Assembly: GCA_002839245.1 (NCBI GenBank)
Contig: PGXR01000162.1
Span: 1-6,510 of the forward strand
Origin: Spirochaetae bacterium HGW-Spirochaetae-7
Lineage (GTDB): Bacteria; Spirochaetota; Spirochaetia; Treponematales; UBA12059
Length of the DNA: 6,510 nt
Direction of reading: 5' to 3'
The notes below the pieces were generated by a model. The model worked only from the letters and a program-made list of their open reading frames with translations, searched no databases and was not told where the DNA came from. The position numbers were made by a program, and so were the translations under genes. Below are positions 1-6,230 of the stretch, piece after piece; position 1 is the first letter of the stretch, and every line of letters begins with the position of its first letter.

Positions 1-289
1 TGGTGACCGCCATCAGGGTGTATCCGTCCTCCGGCTGGGACACCACGTACTCCCAGCCTACGAGGCCGCCCGCGCCGGGCTTGTTCTCCACCACGAAGGT
101 GGCGGGGGTATACTTTGCAGCCAGTTCCACGAATTTCCTGGCGGTGATGTCAAGCTGTCCGCCAGCCGCCGCATAGACGACGACGCGGATGGGCTTGGCC
201 GGGAATGCCGCCGCCGCTTCCTTGGTTCCCTCGGCGTATAGCCCGAAGGTCATCAGGATCATGAGAATCGCGATCGTTGCTCTTTTCAT
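1..289 (-). CDS. TctC/Bug-family periplasmic solute receptor, N-terminal part (runs off the window)
   Basis: The first 96 codons of an exported solute-binding receptor are present; the rest lies beyond base 1. Such receptors capture carboxylates or related small acids in the periplasm and deliver them to a TctA/TctB membrane pair. A signal peptide is visible: K2 and R3, a hydrophobic core at about residues 4-17, and likely cleavage after LYA (residue 19). The mature end EGTKEAAAAF resembles spirochaetal periplasmic proteins. No lipobox cysteine is seen. Family signatures follow: FPAKPIRVVV (29-38), the ligand-loop-like AAGGQLDITAR (41-51), VVENKPGAGG (66-75) and PEDGYTLM (86-93). The ATG at 287-289 follows AAGGAG (296-301) at a 6-nt spacing. 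It starts 33 bp after the CYTH-like gene on the same strand, so they are probably co-transcribed. The ligand cannot be read from the sequence, and TctA/TctB partners are not visible. Confidence 0.9.
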   Translation of the reverse strand, partial: MKRATIAILMILMTFGLYAEGTKEAAAAFPAKPIRVVVYAAAGGQLDITARKFVELAAKYTPATFVVENKPGAGGLVGWEYVVSQPEDGYTLMAVT

Positions 290-322
290 CTGTTACTCCT
301 TGATACGGTTACATCCATACGA

Positions 323-961
323 CTACATCATGCCGACGACGCGCTTTGCGGCGCGAAGGTAATTGGTATTGGGCATCGAGGCGATACCCAGGCCCTCTAT
401 GACCAGTTTCATGCCCGCGTAGTTTTCGCTCTCCACGCAGGCGGACTCTACGAGCGCGCCGTTGAACCATACCTGGGCGTATTCGCAGATGATGCCGTCG
501 ATGGTGAATCCGTATCGCATTTTTTCGACGGAGACCGCCGCCATGCCTGGGAACACCCTCGCCATCTCGATGAAGGACTCGATGGTATAGGAATCCTTGT
601 CAAGCTTCATGTCGGATTTGAGATGCGAAAGGATGGTGGCCAGGTCGTCGCGCTTGACCGGGAACTGGAACTTGCCGCGGGGCTGGAATATCTCGTAGCC
701 CTCGGGCGTCTCGCCGGTCTTCACCTTGATGTCCAGGAGACCGTCCCTGACCTTTACGTTCGCTTCGTTTGTCTTGGCGGACAGGAAATACGTCTCGGCT
801 GGCATCCTGCGGGCCTGGAACAGGACGGTTTTCCCGTTCCACATCTTGTCCTTGACGATCTCTATCACGCCGTGCCCGAAAACCCGGAACTCCGCCCGGG
901 GTATGATTTTGGCCGCGTCCTCAGCGCTGGTGGCGGCGTTCTTGGCGAAAACATCTGGCAT
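323..961 (-). CDS. CYTH/triphosphate-tunnel-like protein of unknown substrate
   Basis: This encodes 212 residues with no signal peptide or membrane helix, so it is probably cytoplasmic. I see a pattern like the CYTH / triphosphate tunnel metalloenzyme superfamily, whose members bind or hydrolyse triphosphorylated substrates in a beta-barrel lined with Glu, Lys and Arg. Candidate tunnel residues are E24 and R26 (AEFRVFGHG), K70 and R72 (VKVRDG), K79 (LDIKV), K147 and R149 (VEKMRY), E160, and E177/E179 (VESEN). A C-terminal NTNYLRAAKR (198-207) recalls the helix ending of CYTH-like proteins. The classic N-terminal ExExK is not clear, so enzymatic activity is uncertain and the family call is from memory of patterns. 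The start is well supported: AAAGGAGGT (967-975) lies 5 nt before the ATG, and TAG ends at 323. It precedes the TctC-type gene by 33 bp, suggesting a shared transcript and perhaps a regulatory or accessory link to transport. Confidence 0.7.
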   Translation of the reverse strand: MPDVFAKNAATSAEDAAKIIPRAEFRVFGHGVIEIVKDKMWNGKTVLFQARRMPAETYFLSAKTNEANVKVRDGLLDIKVKTGETPEGYEIFQPRGKFQFPVKRDDLATILSHLKSDMKLDKDSYTIESFIEMARVFPGMAAVSVEKMRYGFTIDGIICEYAQVWFNGALVESACVESENYAGMKLVIEGLGIASMPNTNYLRAAKRVVGMM

Positions 962-1070
962 TGACTACCTCCTTTGCCATGTATCGTTCGGTTTGACGAT
1001 ATGCAATCCCGAGCCGCGAGGCCCTTTGGAATGACAGTAAAGGTGTAACAGGCGAGCCGGTTATCGTCCA

Positions 1071-1106
1071 ATAAAAGGTTTTTATCCAAGGTATAAGATA
1101 TTTTAT
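1071..1106. promoter_or_regulatory. Three stacked AT-rich dyads, candidate LysR-type operator
   Basis: In an otherwise GC-rich window this stretch is strongly AT-rich. It carries three adjacent or overlapping palindromes. The first is ATAAAA-N3-TTTTAT (1071-1085, perfect arms). The second is TTAT-N7-ATAA (1082-1096), within TTATCCAAGGTATAA. The third is ATAAGATATTTTAT (1093-1106, 12 of 14 positions symmetric). LysR-type regulators classically bind interrupted dyads of about 15 bp (T-N11-A), often in tandem sites ahead of the target. These dyads lie 110-145 bp upstream of the CYTH-like gene and touch the last codons of the LysR gene. Operator function is inference. The first dyad alone has no GC stem and does not look like a rho-independent terminator. 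Confidence 0.5.
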
Positions 1107-2023
1107 TTATAGGTAGGAAAAGTTCGATTCGCTACGGCCTTGTCGAGTACGAACTCGATGAAATCCGTCGATGCCTTTGAGCGCCTCTGCCTTTCCAGGG
1201 TAAGGAGGCAGAAGAACCTGGAAAGGTCGAGGCCGAGTACCGATATCGGGCACAGACTCCCCGCCGCCGCTTCCTGATGTACCGCCGAGCGGCAGAGGAT
1301 GGTAACGCCGAGGCCATGCTCCACCAACTTTTTTATCGCTTCCGTATTGCCCATTTCAAGCCCGATTTCGAAGGCAAGCCCCAGTTGCCGAAATCGTTCC
1401 TCGACCTGTCTTCTGGTAAGGATGTTCCGCGGGGGCAGTATCATCGGCAGGCCGGCAAGATCCTCTATCCGTATCTCGCTACACCCGGACATGGGATGCG
1501 ATGGCGGAAAAACCGCTACCAGGTCATCCTTGACCAGCAGGTGCTCGGTGAGCGCCCCCGCGGCCGCCCGCATCCGTTTCCTGCCCGCGAACCCCACCTC
1601 TATCTGGTTCGCGTACAGCATGCGCTCGACCTGGTAGTTGTTGTTGATGGTTAGCGAGAACGACATCCCCGGATGGATTGATTTTGCCTTTTCCATGAGC
1701 GACGGGACAAGGTGGACGCCAGGCAGGCTGCTTGCCCCGATCTTGACGACATGGTTGTCCTGCTCCTGGTTCCCCGGCAGGATTTTCTTCAATCCCTGGA
1801 AATTCCTGAGGAGCCTCTCGGCAAACGGCAGGATGGCCTTGCCGGCCTCCGACAGCTCTACTTTCTTGCCGTTTTTCTTGAAAAGCGGCACTTTGAGCTC
1901 GTTCTCGAGTTCGCGTATCTGCGCGCTGATCGCGGGCTGTGTATAGTTGAGCCGCTTGGCAGCCTCGCTGTAGCTTTTCAGTTCCGCTACCGTACAGAAA
2001 GCCTGAATTTTTATGGTATCCAT
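1103..2023 (-). CDS. LysR-type transcriptional regulator
   Basis: A complete 306-residue LysR-type regulator, the usual family length. The N-terminal winged helix-turn-helix spans about residues 3-64. Its recognition region is SYSEAAKRLNYTQPAISAQI (17-36), followed by RELENELKVPLF (37-48) and the wing with KVELSEAGKAIL. A helical linker leads to the periplasmic-binding-protein-like effector domain from about residue 92 (HVVKIGASSLPG) to the end, normally sensing a small pathway metabolite. The frame stays open upstream to base 3067, but that stretch is antisense to the AbrB-type gene. The start at MDTIKIQAF (ATG at 2021-2023) gives the normal LysR N terminus, though its ribosome site (GGGAAACG) is weak. 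It is divergent from the AbrB-type gene and upstream of the CYTH/TctC genes on the same strand. It therefore probably controls one or both units and itself. The effector is unknown. Confidence 0.95.
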   Translation of the reverse strand: MDTIKIQAFCTVAELKSYSEAAKRLNYTQPAISAQIRELENELKVPLFKKNGKKVELSEAGKAILPFAERLLRNFQGLKKILPGNQEQDNHVVKIGASSLPGVHLVPSLMEKAKSIHPGMSFSLTINNNYQVERMLYANQIEVGFAGRKRMRAAAGALTEHLLVKDDLVAVFPPSHPMSGCSEIRIEDLAGLPMILPPRNILTRRQVEERFRQLGLAFEIGLEMGNTEAIKKLVEHGLGVTILCRSAVHQEAAAGSLCPISVLGLDLSRFFCLLTLERQRRSKASTDFIEFVLDKAVANRTFPTYK

Positions 2024-2072
2024 TTGCGTTTCCCGTAGTTGCGATGTGTGCCGTGTCTCCGGTACCCGAGGA

Positions 2073-2101
2073 AATATAAGCCTATAGCTCCGAGCGTACA
2101 A
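2073..2101 (-). promoter_or_regulatory. Candidate promoter of the LysR-type gene
   Basis: On the minus strand a -35-like TTGTAC (2096-2101) is followed after exactly 17 nt by TATATT (2073-2078), a 5 of 6 match to the sigma-70 -10 box. It lies about 50 bp before the regulator's ATG. The -35 is weak (3 of 6), as is common for activator- or self-controlled genes. No transcription start is known. Confidence 0.45.
2075..2086. promoter_or_regulatory. Dyad overlapping the LysR -10, candidate autoregulatory operator
   Basis: TATAAGCCTATA is symmetric at 10 of 12 positions and sits in the 166-bp gap between the divergent LysR and AbrB-type genes. It overlaps the candidate -10 of the regulator. LysR-type proteins commonly bind such a divergent gap, repress themselves and activate the neighbour. 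The site is short, and the regulator's binding to it is inferred. Confidence 0.35.
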
Positions 2102-2130
2102 TACGTGGCAGCTTGCCGAGCCTGATAGCC

Positions 2131-2160
2131 TTGACAACATATTTTGGCCCGCGCGATCAT
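2131..2160 (+). promoter_or_regulatory. Candidate promoter of the AbrB-type gene
   Basis: A perfect -35 hexamer TTGACA (2131-2136) is followed after 18 nt by GATCAT (2155-2160), a 4 of 6 match to the -10 box. It lies about 30 bp before the ATG at 2190. The long spacer and imperfect -10 would fit an activated promoter, for example by the divergent LysR-type protein. Confidence 0.4.
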
Positions 2161-2189
2161 GGGTCCAGCCTTGATCTTGACGGGAATGA

Positions 2190-3239
2190 ATGAAATTGAT
2201 CGAATTGCCTGGATTTCTCTGGCCGATTATCCTTGCCGCCGTACTCGGATGGCTAGGATGGAAACTTGCCGTACGTTTGCGGTTTCCGGCTCCCGCGATG
2301 CTGGGCTCAATGGTACTGGTGGGCATAGCCGTCTTGACGGGGAACCTCAGCCTCGACATCCCGGTCTGGTTCAGGGTGTTGATCCAATCGGTGGTCGGAG
2401 GCCATCTGGGACGCAGGATAGACCGAAAAGCATTTGGCTCGATAATGAAAATGATGCCAGCCATCGTTTTTACCTCAGCCTGGTATGTCGCGGTCACCAC
2501 GGCTCTCGGCTTCCTTGTCGCCCGCTGGGCAGGCATCGATCTGGGGACGGCGTTCCTCGGTACCGCGCCCGGCGGCGTGGCCGAGATGACCGCGATGGCC
2601 ATTACCTCCGGCGCGGATGTGGCTTTCGTGGCGACGCTGCAGGCGTTGCGAGTAATGGCCACGAATATCGCCATACCTTTCCTGGCCAAGCGCGGCGTCG
2701 ATCCGCTGGTCGTGTCCGTGCGTGATGACAAGCCAGCGGCCGATGACAGGAACGAACTCCACTGGAGCCTCGGATTGTTTGCGAGCATAGCGGGTGGATC
2801 GATATTCACCTTGATCAACTTTCCCGCCGGCGGTGTCATCGGATCGATGCTTGTGATCGCGACGCTCCGGCTCGTTGGATTCCCGACGGGTCCTGTACCG
2901 AGGATTGTGCTCGAACTTGCATACATAGGACTCGGCATTTCCGTCGGAGTCAGCTTCGATTCACAGGCGCTGCTCCAGCTGAGAGCCTCACTTGGCATCC
3001 TCGCGCTGGCGACGTTCGGAACCCTGGCCAGCGGATTCGGCCTGGCCCTGTTCGTGCGCCGCATCATGCATCTTGACTACCGGACGGCAATGCTCGCCTG
3101 TTCTCCCGGGGGCCTGTCGACCATGGCGACTGTTGCCGAGGAGACGGGCGGCCAATCGCTCGTCGTCAGCCTGTTCCAGCTGGTAAGGATAATCTGGGTC
3201 ATCCTCGCGATGCCGCTGTTCCTCCATTTTTTACGGTGA
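2190..3239 (+). CDS. AbrB/AidB-regulator family membrane protein (duplicated-repeat, putative transporter)
   Basis: A 349-residue very hydrophobic inner-membrane protein built from two tandem homologous halves. Half one has FPAPAMLGSM (32-41) and GTAPGGVAEM (124-133). Half two has FPAGGVIGSM (211-220) and CSPGGLSTM (304-312). Matching positions are 179 residues apart (G39/G218, P127/P306), showing the internal duplication directly. A short polar loop around residues 172-192 (DPLVVSVRDDKPAADDRNE) separates the halves. This is the AbrB family (once labelled ammonia monooxygenase). Members are poorly characterised and often sit beside tripartite tricarboxylate transporter genes, so a transport role is likely. 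It is unrelated to the Bacillus DNA-binding AbrB. The ATG at 2190 has only a weak ribosome site (GGGA, 2182-2185). An out-of-frame ATG at 2186 overlaps it. It is divergent from the LysR-type gene, its likely regulator. Confidence 0.9.
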   Translation: MKLIELPGFLWPIILAAVLGWLGWKLAVRLRFPAPAMLGSMVLVGIAVLTGNLSLDIPVWFRVLIQSVVGGHLGRRIDRKAFGSIMKMMPAIVFTSAWYVAVTTALGFLVARWAGIDLGTAFLGTAPGGVAEMTAMAITSGADVAFVATLQALRVMATNIAIPFLAKRGVDPLVVSVRDDKPAADDRNELHWSLGLFASIAGGSIFTLINFPAGGVIGSMLVIATLRLVGFPTGPVPRIVLELAYIGLGISVGVSFDSQALLQLRASLGILALATFGTLASGFGLALFVRRIMHLDYRTAMLACSPGGLSTMATVAEETGGQSLVVSLFQLVRIIWVILAMPLFLHFLR

Positions 3240-3337
3240 AGCGGGTAAAAAGTCATCGTCAACTTGTTTTCCTGGGACTGCATCGAATATGCTGAAATCG
3301 CCGAGTTCCAGCTCCTACAGGAAAGGAACACCATCGC

Positions 3338-5848
3338 ATGAATAGTTCGCTGGTACTGGTGGCTGGATTCCTGTTTGCCACTGCGATTCTTGCAGGAATC
3401 CTTTTCATCTATCTGCTGGCAAGGAACATCGACTCGCGCAGCGCCAGTTTCATAGCTTTCCTCATGGGGGCAAGTTCCATGTGGGCTGCATTGAACGGCT
3501 TTGAGTACCTTGTTCCCGAGTTCAACCAAAAACTCCTCATGGCGAACCTCCAGTACATGGCCATAGCCGCGATACCGGTAATCTGGTATTCCTTCGGAAA
3601 ATCCTACAACCAGGAGGAACGGACGGGTACCAGCGACAACCCGCGTTTGGCCATCTGGATAGTCCCGGCGATCACCGCCTTGCTGGTCTGGTTCGATCCT
3701 TCACTGGGCCTGGTGCGTGACAATTTGCACCTCGAACAGCAGGGTGGCTTCGTCATGATTGCCAAGGAATTCGGCCCTTGGTTCTGGTTCCACTCCTTGT
3801 ATTCCTATGTTCTCATCATAGCCGGAACGGTATTCATCCTGAGAGGTGCCGGCGCGCGGGGATGGACAGGCAGGATGCAACAAGTCACCCTTCTGATCGG
3901 AGCGCTGCTGCCCACAGGAGCCAACCTGGTATATATCCTTGGCCTTTTCCCTTTAAAAACCGTCGATCCGACGCCGTTGGCATTCTCCATCACCGGCGCG
4001 CTGCTCGTGGTCAACCTGACAAGCTTCCGTTTCCTTGCCTTGGTCAGCGTAGCGCGCGCGGAGGCCATGGAAAACCTTCAGGACGCGCTGCTTGTTTTCG
4101 ACCGCCATTCCATGTTGGCGTACGCGAACAAGGCCGCGAAGACGGCGCTCGATATACCATCTCTGGCGCTTGGGGACAAAATCCGCAAGCTAGGTCCGGT
4201 ACTGACTTCACTCACCGATCTGGTCGACGGAGAGGAACGGGAGCTGGTACTTGCGGCATCGGCTGCTTTTCCCGGACCACGCAGCTATGTAGCCCGTGCC
4301 AGCGCTGTCGTCCAGGGCAAGCGCTCCGTCGGATTGGCCCTTCTCCTCCACGACATAACACGGAGGACCCAGGCGGAGAATGCGCTGAAGGAGCTGAACC
4401 AGCGGCTCGAGGACAGGATAAGCGAACGGACGAAGACCCTGGAAGAAACCAATACCCAGTTGACCCGGGAACTCGAGCACCGTACGCGTGCGGAACGCCA
4501 ACTCACCTACAGCGCCCTGCATGACCCGCTGACAGCCTTGCCTAACCGTAGCCTTCTCCTGAGCAGGATCGAGCAGGCCATCGCGCGATACCGCCGGGAT
4601 CCTGCCCAGGTTTTTGGTCTCCTATACATCGATTTCGATGGTTTCAAGGATGTAAACGACATCTACGGCCATGATGCTGGAGATACGTTCCTTTGCGAGG
4701 TTGCCGGTCGCCTCAGGCGATGCATGCGGGATGTCGATACGGTCGCGCGCCTGGGCGGAGACGAGTTCGTGGTGCTTCTGGATGGTTTGCGCAATCCTGA
4801 CGAAATCGCCAACGCCGTCGAACGTGTAATGGAAGACCTCTCGGTACCGCTCCCGATCGGAAAGGATGCTGTCGTCCCTTCCGCCAGCATCGGAATCCTC
4901 GCCAGCCGCCCTGGAATTGGCGATGCGCAGGAAGTACTGCGAAACGCCGATATCGCAATGTACTGCGCAAAGAACCAGGGCAAGAATCGAAGCATCCATT
5001 TCGAGGATGACATGCTTGCCCAATTCGTGGAAAGGAACAGGCTGACGAATGACCTCCGCGCGGCCATACGGTCGAACGGAATAAGCCTTGCGTTCCAGCC
5101 GATAGTCCACCCCAATGGCAGGTCCGCCGGCTGGGAAGTCCTGGCCCGCTGGAAGCATCCGGTCCTGGGGCACATCGGGCCCGACCGGTTCATACGCATA
5201 GCGGAAGAATCCGGCCTCATCGTCCCCCTGGGAACATTCGTCTTCCTGGAAACGCTCAAGACGATCGTCAGCCTGCGGGACGCAGGGCTTATCGTCCCCG
5301 GAGCCCTTGAAAACGCACCGTTCTTTGCGGTCAACGTTTCAGCCATCCAGCTTGCCCAGCCGGATTTTGCCGAGCTCGTGCTCTCAAGCATCGACCGTTT
5401 TTCGCTCCCTCGCTCGGTGCTTCACCTCGAGATAACCGAAAGCGCCATCATCACGAATCGCGAAGCTGCCATCGCCATTCTCGACCGGCTTTCGGCGGAC
5501 GGTATTTCCATCAAGCTGGATGATTTCGGGACGGGTTACTCGTCTCTTGGGTATCTCGACCGCATACCGGTGGACACCGTCAAGGTAGACCGCAGTTTCA
5601 TCATCCGGATGGATAGCAAAGACCCCGACATCCACGACTCCGCCAACCTGGTCAAGGGAATAATTTCGCTCAGCCACGAGCTCGGCAAAACGGTCATTGC
5701 CGAAGGAGTGGAAACGCCGGAGCAGGTGGAGAAGCTCGTCGACTTCGGCTGTGATCTCATCCAGGGTTATTACTTCGGCAAGCCGATGGACACAGAAGCC
5801 CTGACAGCCTCCCTGCGCACCGGTCCGGCATCGGGCGCCGGCTTTTAG
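3338..5848 (+). CDS. Membrane-bound dual GGDEF-EAL c-di-GMP enzyme with 7TM sensor
   Basis: An 836-residue protein that should make and/or degrade cyclic di-GMP at the inner membrane. Residues 5-240 hold about seven membrane helices in the style of the 7TM module of histidine kinases, with PWFWFHSLYSY near 147-157 and DPTPLAF near 210. A PAS-like region follows (about 244-342, MENLQDALLVFD to LLLHDITRR), then a coiled coil (about 344-390). The GGDEF domain starts at LHDPLTALPNR (394-404). D432, N440 and D449, the signature GGDEF (473-477) and the inhibitory I-site RDVD (464-467) are intact. The EAL domain has its motif as E-V-L (600-602), with N666, E698, DD (728-729), K749, D751, E789 and Q809, the usual metal and catalytic positions. 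Both activities are thus plausible. AAAGGA (3322-3327) precedes the ATG by 10 nt. The 98-bp gap from the AbrB-type gene has only a weak promoter-like pair (TTGTTT 3264, TATGCT 3288). No strong terminator follows immediately. Confidence 0.95.
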   Translation: MNSSLVLVAGFLFATAILAGILFIYLLARNIDSRSASFIAFLMGASSMWAALNGFEYLVPEFNQKLLMANLQYMAIAAIPVIWYSFGKSYNQEERTGTSDNPRLAIWIVPAITALLVWFDPSLGLVRDNLHLEQQGGFVMIAKEFGPWFWFHSLYSYVLIIAGTVFILRGAGARGWTGRMQQVTLLIGALLPTGANLVYILGLFPLKTVDPTPLAFSITGALLVVNLTSFRFLALVSVARAEAMENLQDALLVFDRHSMLAYANKAAKTALDIPSLALGDKIRKLGPVLTSLTDLVDGEERELVLAASAAFPGPRSYVARASAVVQGKRSVGLALLLHDITRRTQAENALKELNQRLEDRISERTKTLEETNTQLTRELEHRTRAERQLTYSALHDPLTALPNRSLLLSRIEQAIARYRRDPAQVFGLLYIDFDGFKDVNDIYGHDAGDTFLCEVAGRLRRCMRDVDTVARLGGDEFVVLLDGLRNPDEIANAVERVMEDLSVPLPIGKDAVVPSASIGILASRPGIGDAQEVLRNADIAMYCAKNQGKNRSIHFEDDMLAQFVERNRLTNDLRAAIRSNGISLAFQPIVHPNGRSAGWEVLARWKHPVLGHIGPDRFIRIAEESGLIVPLGTFVFLETLKTIVSLRDAGLIVPGALENAPFFAVNVSAIQLAQPDFAELVLSSIDRFSLPRSVLHLEITESAIITNREAAIAILDRLSADGISIKLDDFGTGYSSLGYLDRIPVDTVKVDRSFIIRMDSKDPDIHDSANLVKGIISLSHELGKTVIAEGVETPEQVEKLVDFGCDLIQGYYFGKPMDTEALTASLRTGPASGAGF

Positions 5849-5875
5849 ACATCCAGCTGTAAGGCTCGCAGGATA
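5849..5875. other. Short spacer after the GGDEF-EAL gene, nothing recognised
   Basis: Twenty-seven bases between the TAG stop and the first structured repeat. It holds the small palindrome CAGCTG but no U-tailed GC hairpin, so plus-strand transcripts probably run into the repeat region. The 662 bases from 5849 to the window end hold no protein gene that I accept. Confidence 0.6.
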
Positions 5876-5997
5876 GCGGGAGTCGCCTTCCGGTCGCGCA
5901 CTTCGTGTGCGCTCCCTCCAGGCCGCCTCGGATGCTCTCGGCACATCCTGTGCCTTGCGCTCGCTGGCTCGCGACGCATCCTCGGTTCGACTCCCGC
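5876..5997 (+). repeat. Structured repeat unit 1 with tRNA/tmRNA T-arm-like inverted ends
   Basis: A 122-bp unit bounded by a perfect 10-bp inverted repeat, GCGGGAGTCG (5876-5885) and CGACTCCCGC (5988-5997). The right end reads GTTCGACTCCCGC, the T-loop plus 3' T-stem strand of the adjacent tmRNA; the left end reads GCGGGAGTCGCC. Inside are two clear hairpins: GCGCAC with loop TTCGT (5896-5912) and GGCACA with loop TCC (5940-5954), separated by a C-rich segment. It matches unit 2 in layout but little in stem sequence. No full tRNA cloverleaf, open reading frame of merit or transposase is present. The orientation given is arbitrary. Confidence 0.75.
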
Positions 5998-6008
5998 AGT
6001 TTAAATAG

Positions 6009-6041
6009 AACAGCGACCGATCAGGGTGATCAGTCGCTGTT
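6009..6041. terminator. Hairpin between the two repeat units, possible weak bidirectional terminator
   Basis: AACAGCGAC (6009-6017) pairs with GTCGCTGTT (6033-6041). After one C/A mismatch, GATCA pairs with TGATC around a GGG loop. Nine plus five base pairs make it stable, and it is flanked by TTTAAAT and TTTAAT. There is no uninterrupted U run on either strand, so strong intrinsic termination is doubtful. It occupies the same place relative to the tmRNA-tail copy at 6045-6062 as the true ssrA terminator does relative to ssrA. Confidence 0.5.
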
Positions 6042-6044
6042 TAA

Positions 6045-6062
6045 TGGAGGTGGCGGGAGTCG
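6045..6062 (-). repeat. 18-bp duplicate of the ssrA 3' end
   Basis: On the minus strand these 18 bases are identical to the last 18 bases of the tmRNA gene (6231-6248): the end of the T-arm, the seven 3' acceptor bases and the discriminator A. Identity stops on both sides (base 6063 is C where ssrA has A at 6249). A third copy of 17 of these bases lies inverted at 6171-6187. The copies bound repeat unit 2. Confidence 0.9.
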
Positions 6063-6187
6063 CCCCTACGCGTCGGCGCCATCCTGGCGCCTCGCTCCGG
6101 GCCGGGGTGCTCGCTTCCGCGGCCATCCATGGCCGCTCATCCTCGCTACCGCTCGGCGCTCGCACCCGTTCGACTCCCGCCACCTCC
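6046..6187 (+). repeat. Structured repeat unit 2 with 17-bp inverted ends copied from the ssrA tail
   Basis: A 142-bp unit with perfect 17-bp terminal inverted repeats (6046-6062 and 6171-6187) carrying the T-arm and acceptor end of tmRNA. The 128-bp core (6053-6180) has the same boundaries as unit 1: GCGGGAGTCGCC at the left and GTTCGACTCCCGC at the right. Inside are GGCGCCA with loop TCC (6075-6091) and GCGGCCA with loop TCCA (6119-6136). These stand in the same order and at similar spacing as the two hairpins in unit 1, but with different stem bases. TCGCTC- and TCCTCGCT-type linkers recur. It is followed on the plus strand by the ssrA terminator. It could be a tRNA-tail-derived palindromic repeat or a small structured RNA; I cannot tell which. 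Confidence 0.75.
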
Positions 6188-6192
6188 TTATC

Positions 6193-6230
6193 AAAAACCT
6201 AACCCCGCCATAAGGCGGGGCTAGGTTTTT
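6193..6230. terminator. Bidirectional rho-independent terminator of ssrA
   Basis: Seventeen-base arms (6193-6209 and 6214-6230) with an ATAA loop, including the CCCCGCC/GGCGGGG core and flanking A and T runs. In the minus-strand RNA the single non-Watson-Crick position (6202/6221) is a G-U pair, so the ssrA-direction stem is fully paired and ends in U5. On the plus strand that position is an A-C mismatch, but the tail is U6. It begins directly after the mature tmRNA end at 6231. It can stop transcripts converging from either side. Confidence 0.9.

Noticed and set aside
2144..2725. A 193-codon plus-strand frame overlapping the AbrB-type start
   Set aside because: It overlaps the recognised membrane protein out of frame and has no recognisable domain and an Arg/Gly-rich shadow composition.
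2024..3067. Open frame extending the LysR gene by 348 codons upstream on the minus strand
   Set aside because: It is antisense to the AbrB-type membrane gene, has low-complexity shadow composition, and lies before a canonical LysR N terminus.
3778..4524. A 248-codon frame inside the GGDEF-EAL gene
   Set aside because: It is an out-of-frame shadow rich in Arg, Gly and Pro; the overlapping frame has clear domains.
4663..5391. Long antisense frames opposite the GGDEF and EAL domains
   Set aside because: Long open antisense frames are expected opposite GC-rich coding sequence. They show no family motif.
5960..6000. A tRNA gene ending at the right side of unit 1
   Set aside because: Only the T-loop and 3' T-stem strand are tRNA-like. 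The 5' T-stem strand pairs poorly, and no anticodon arm or acceptor partner is found.
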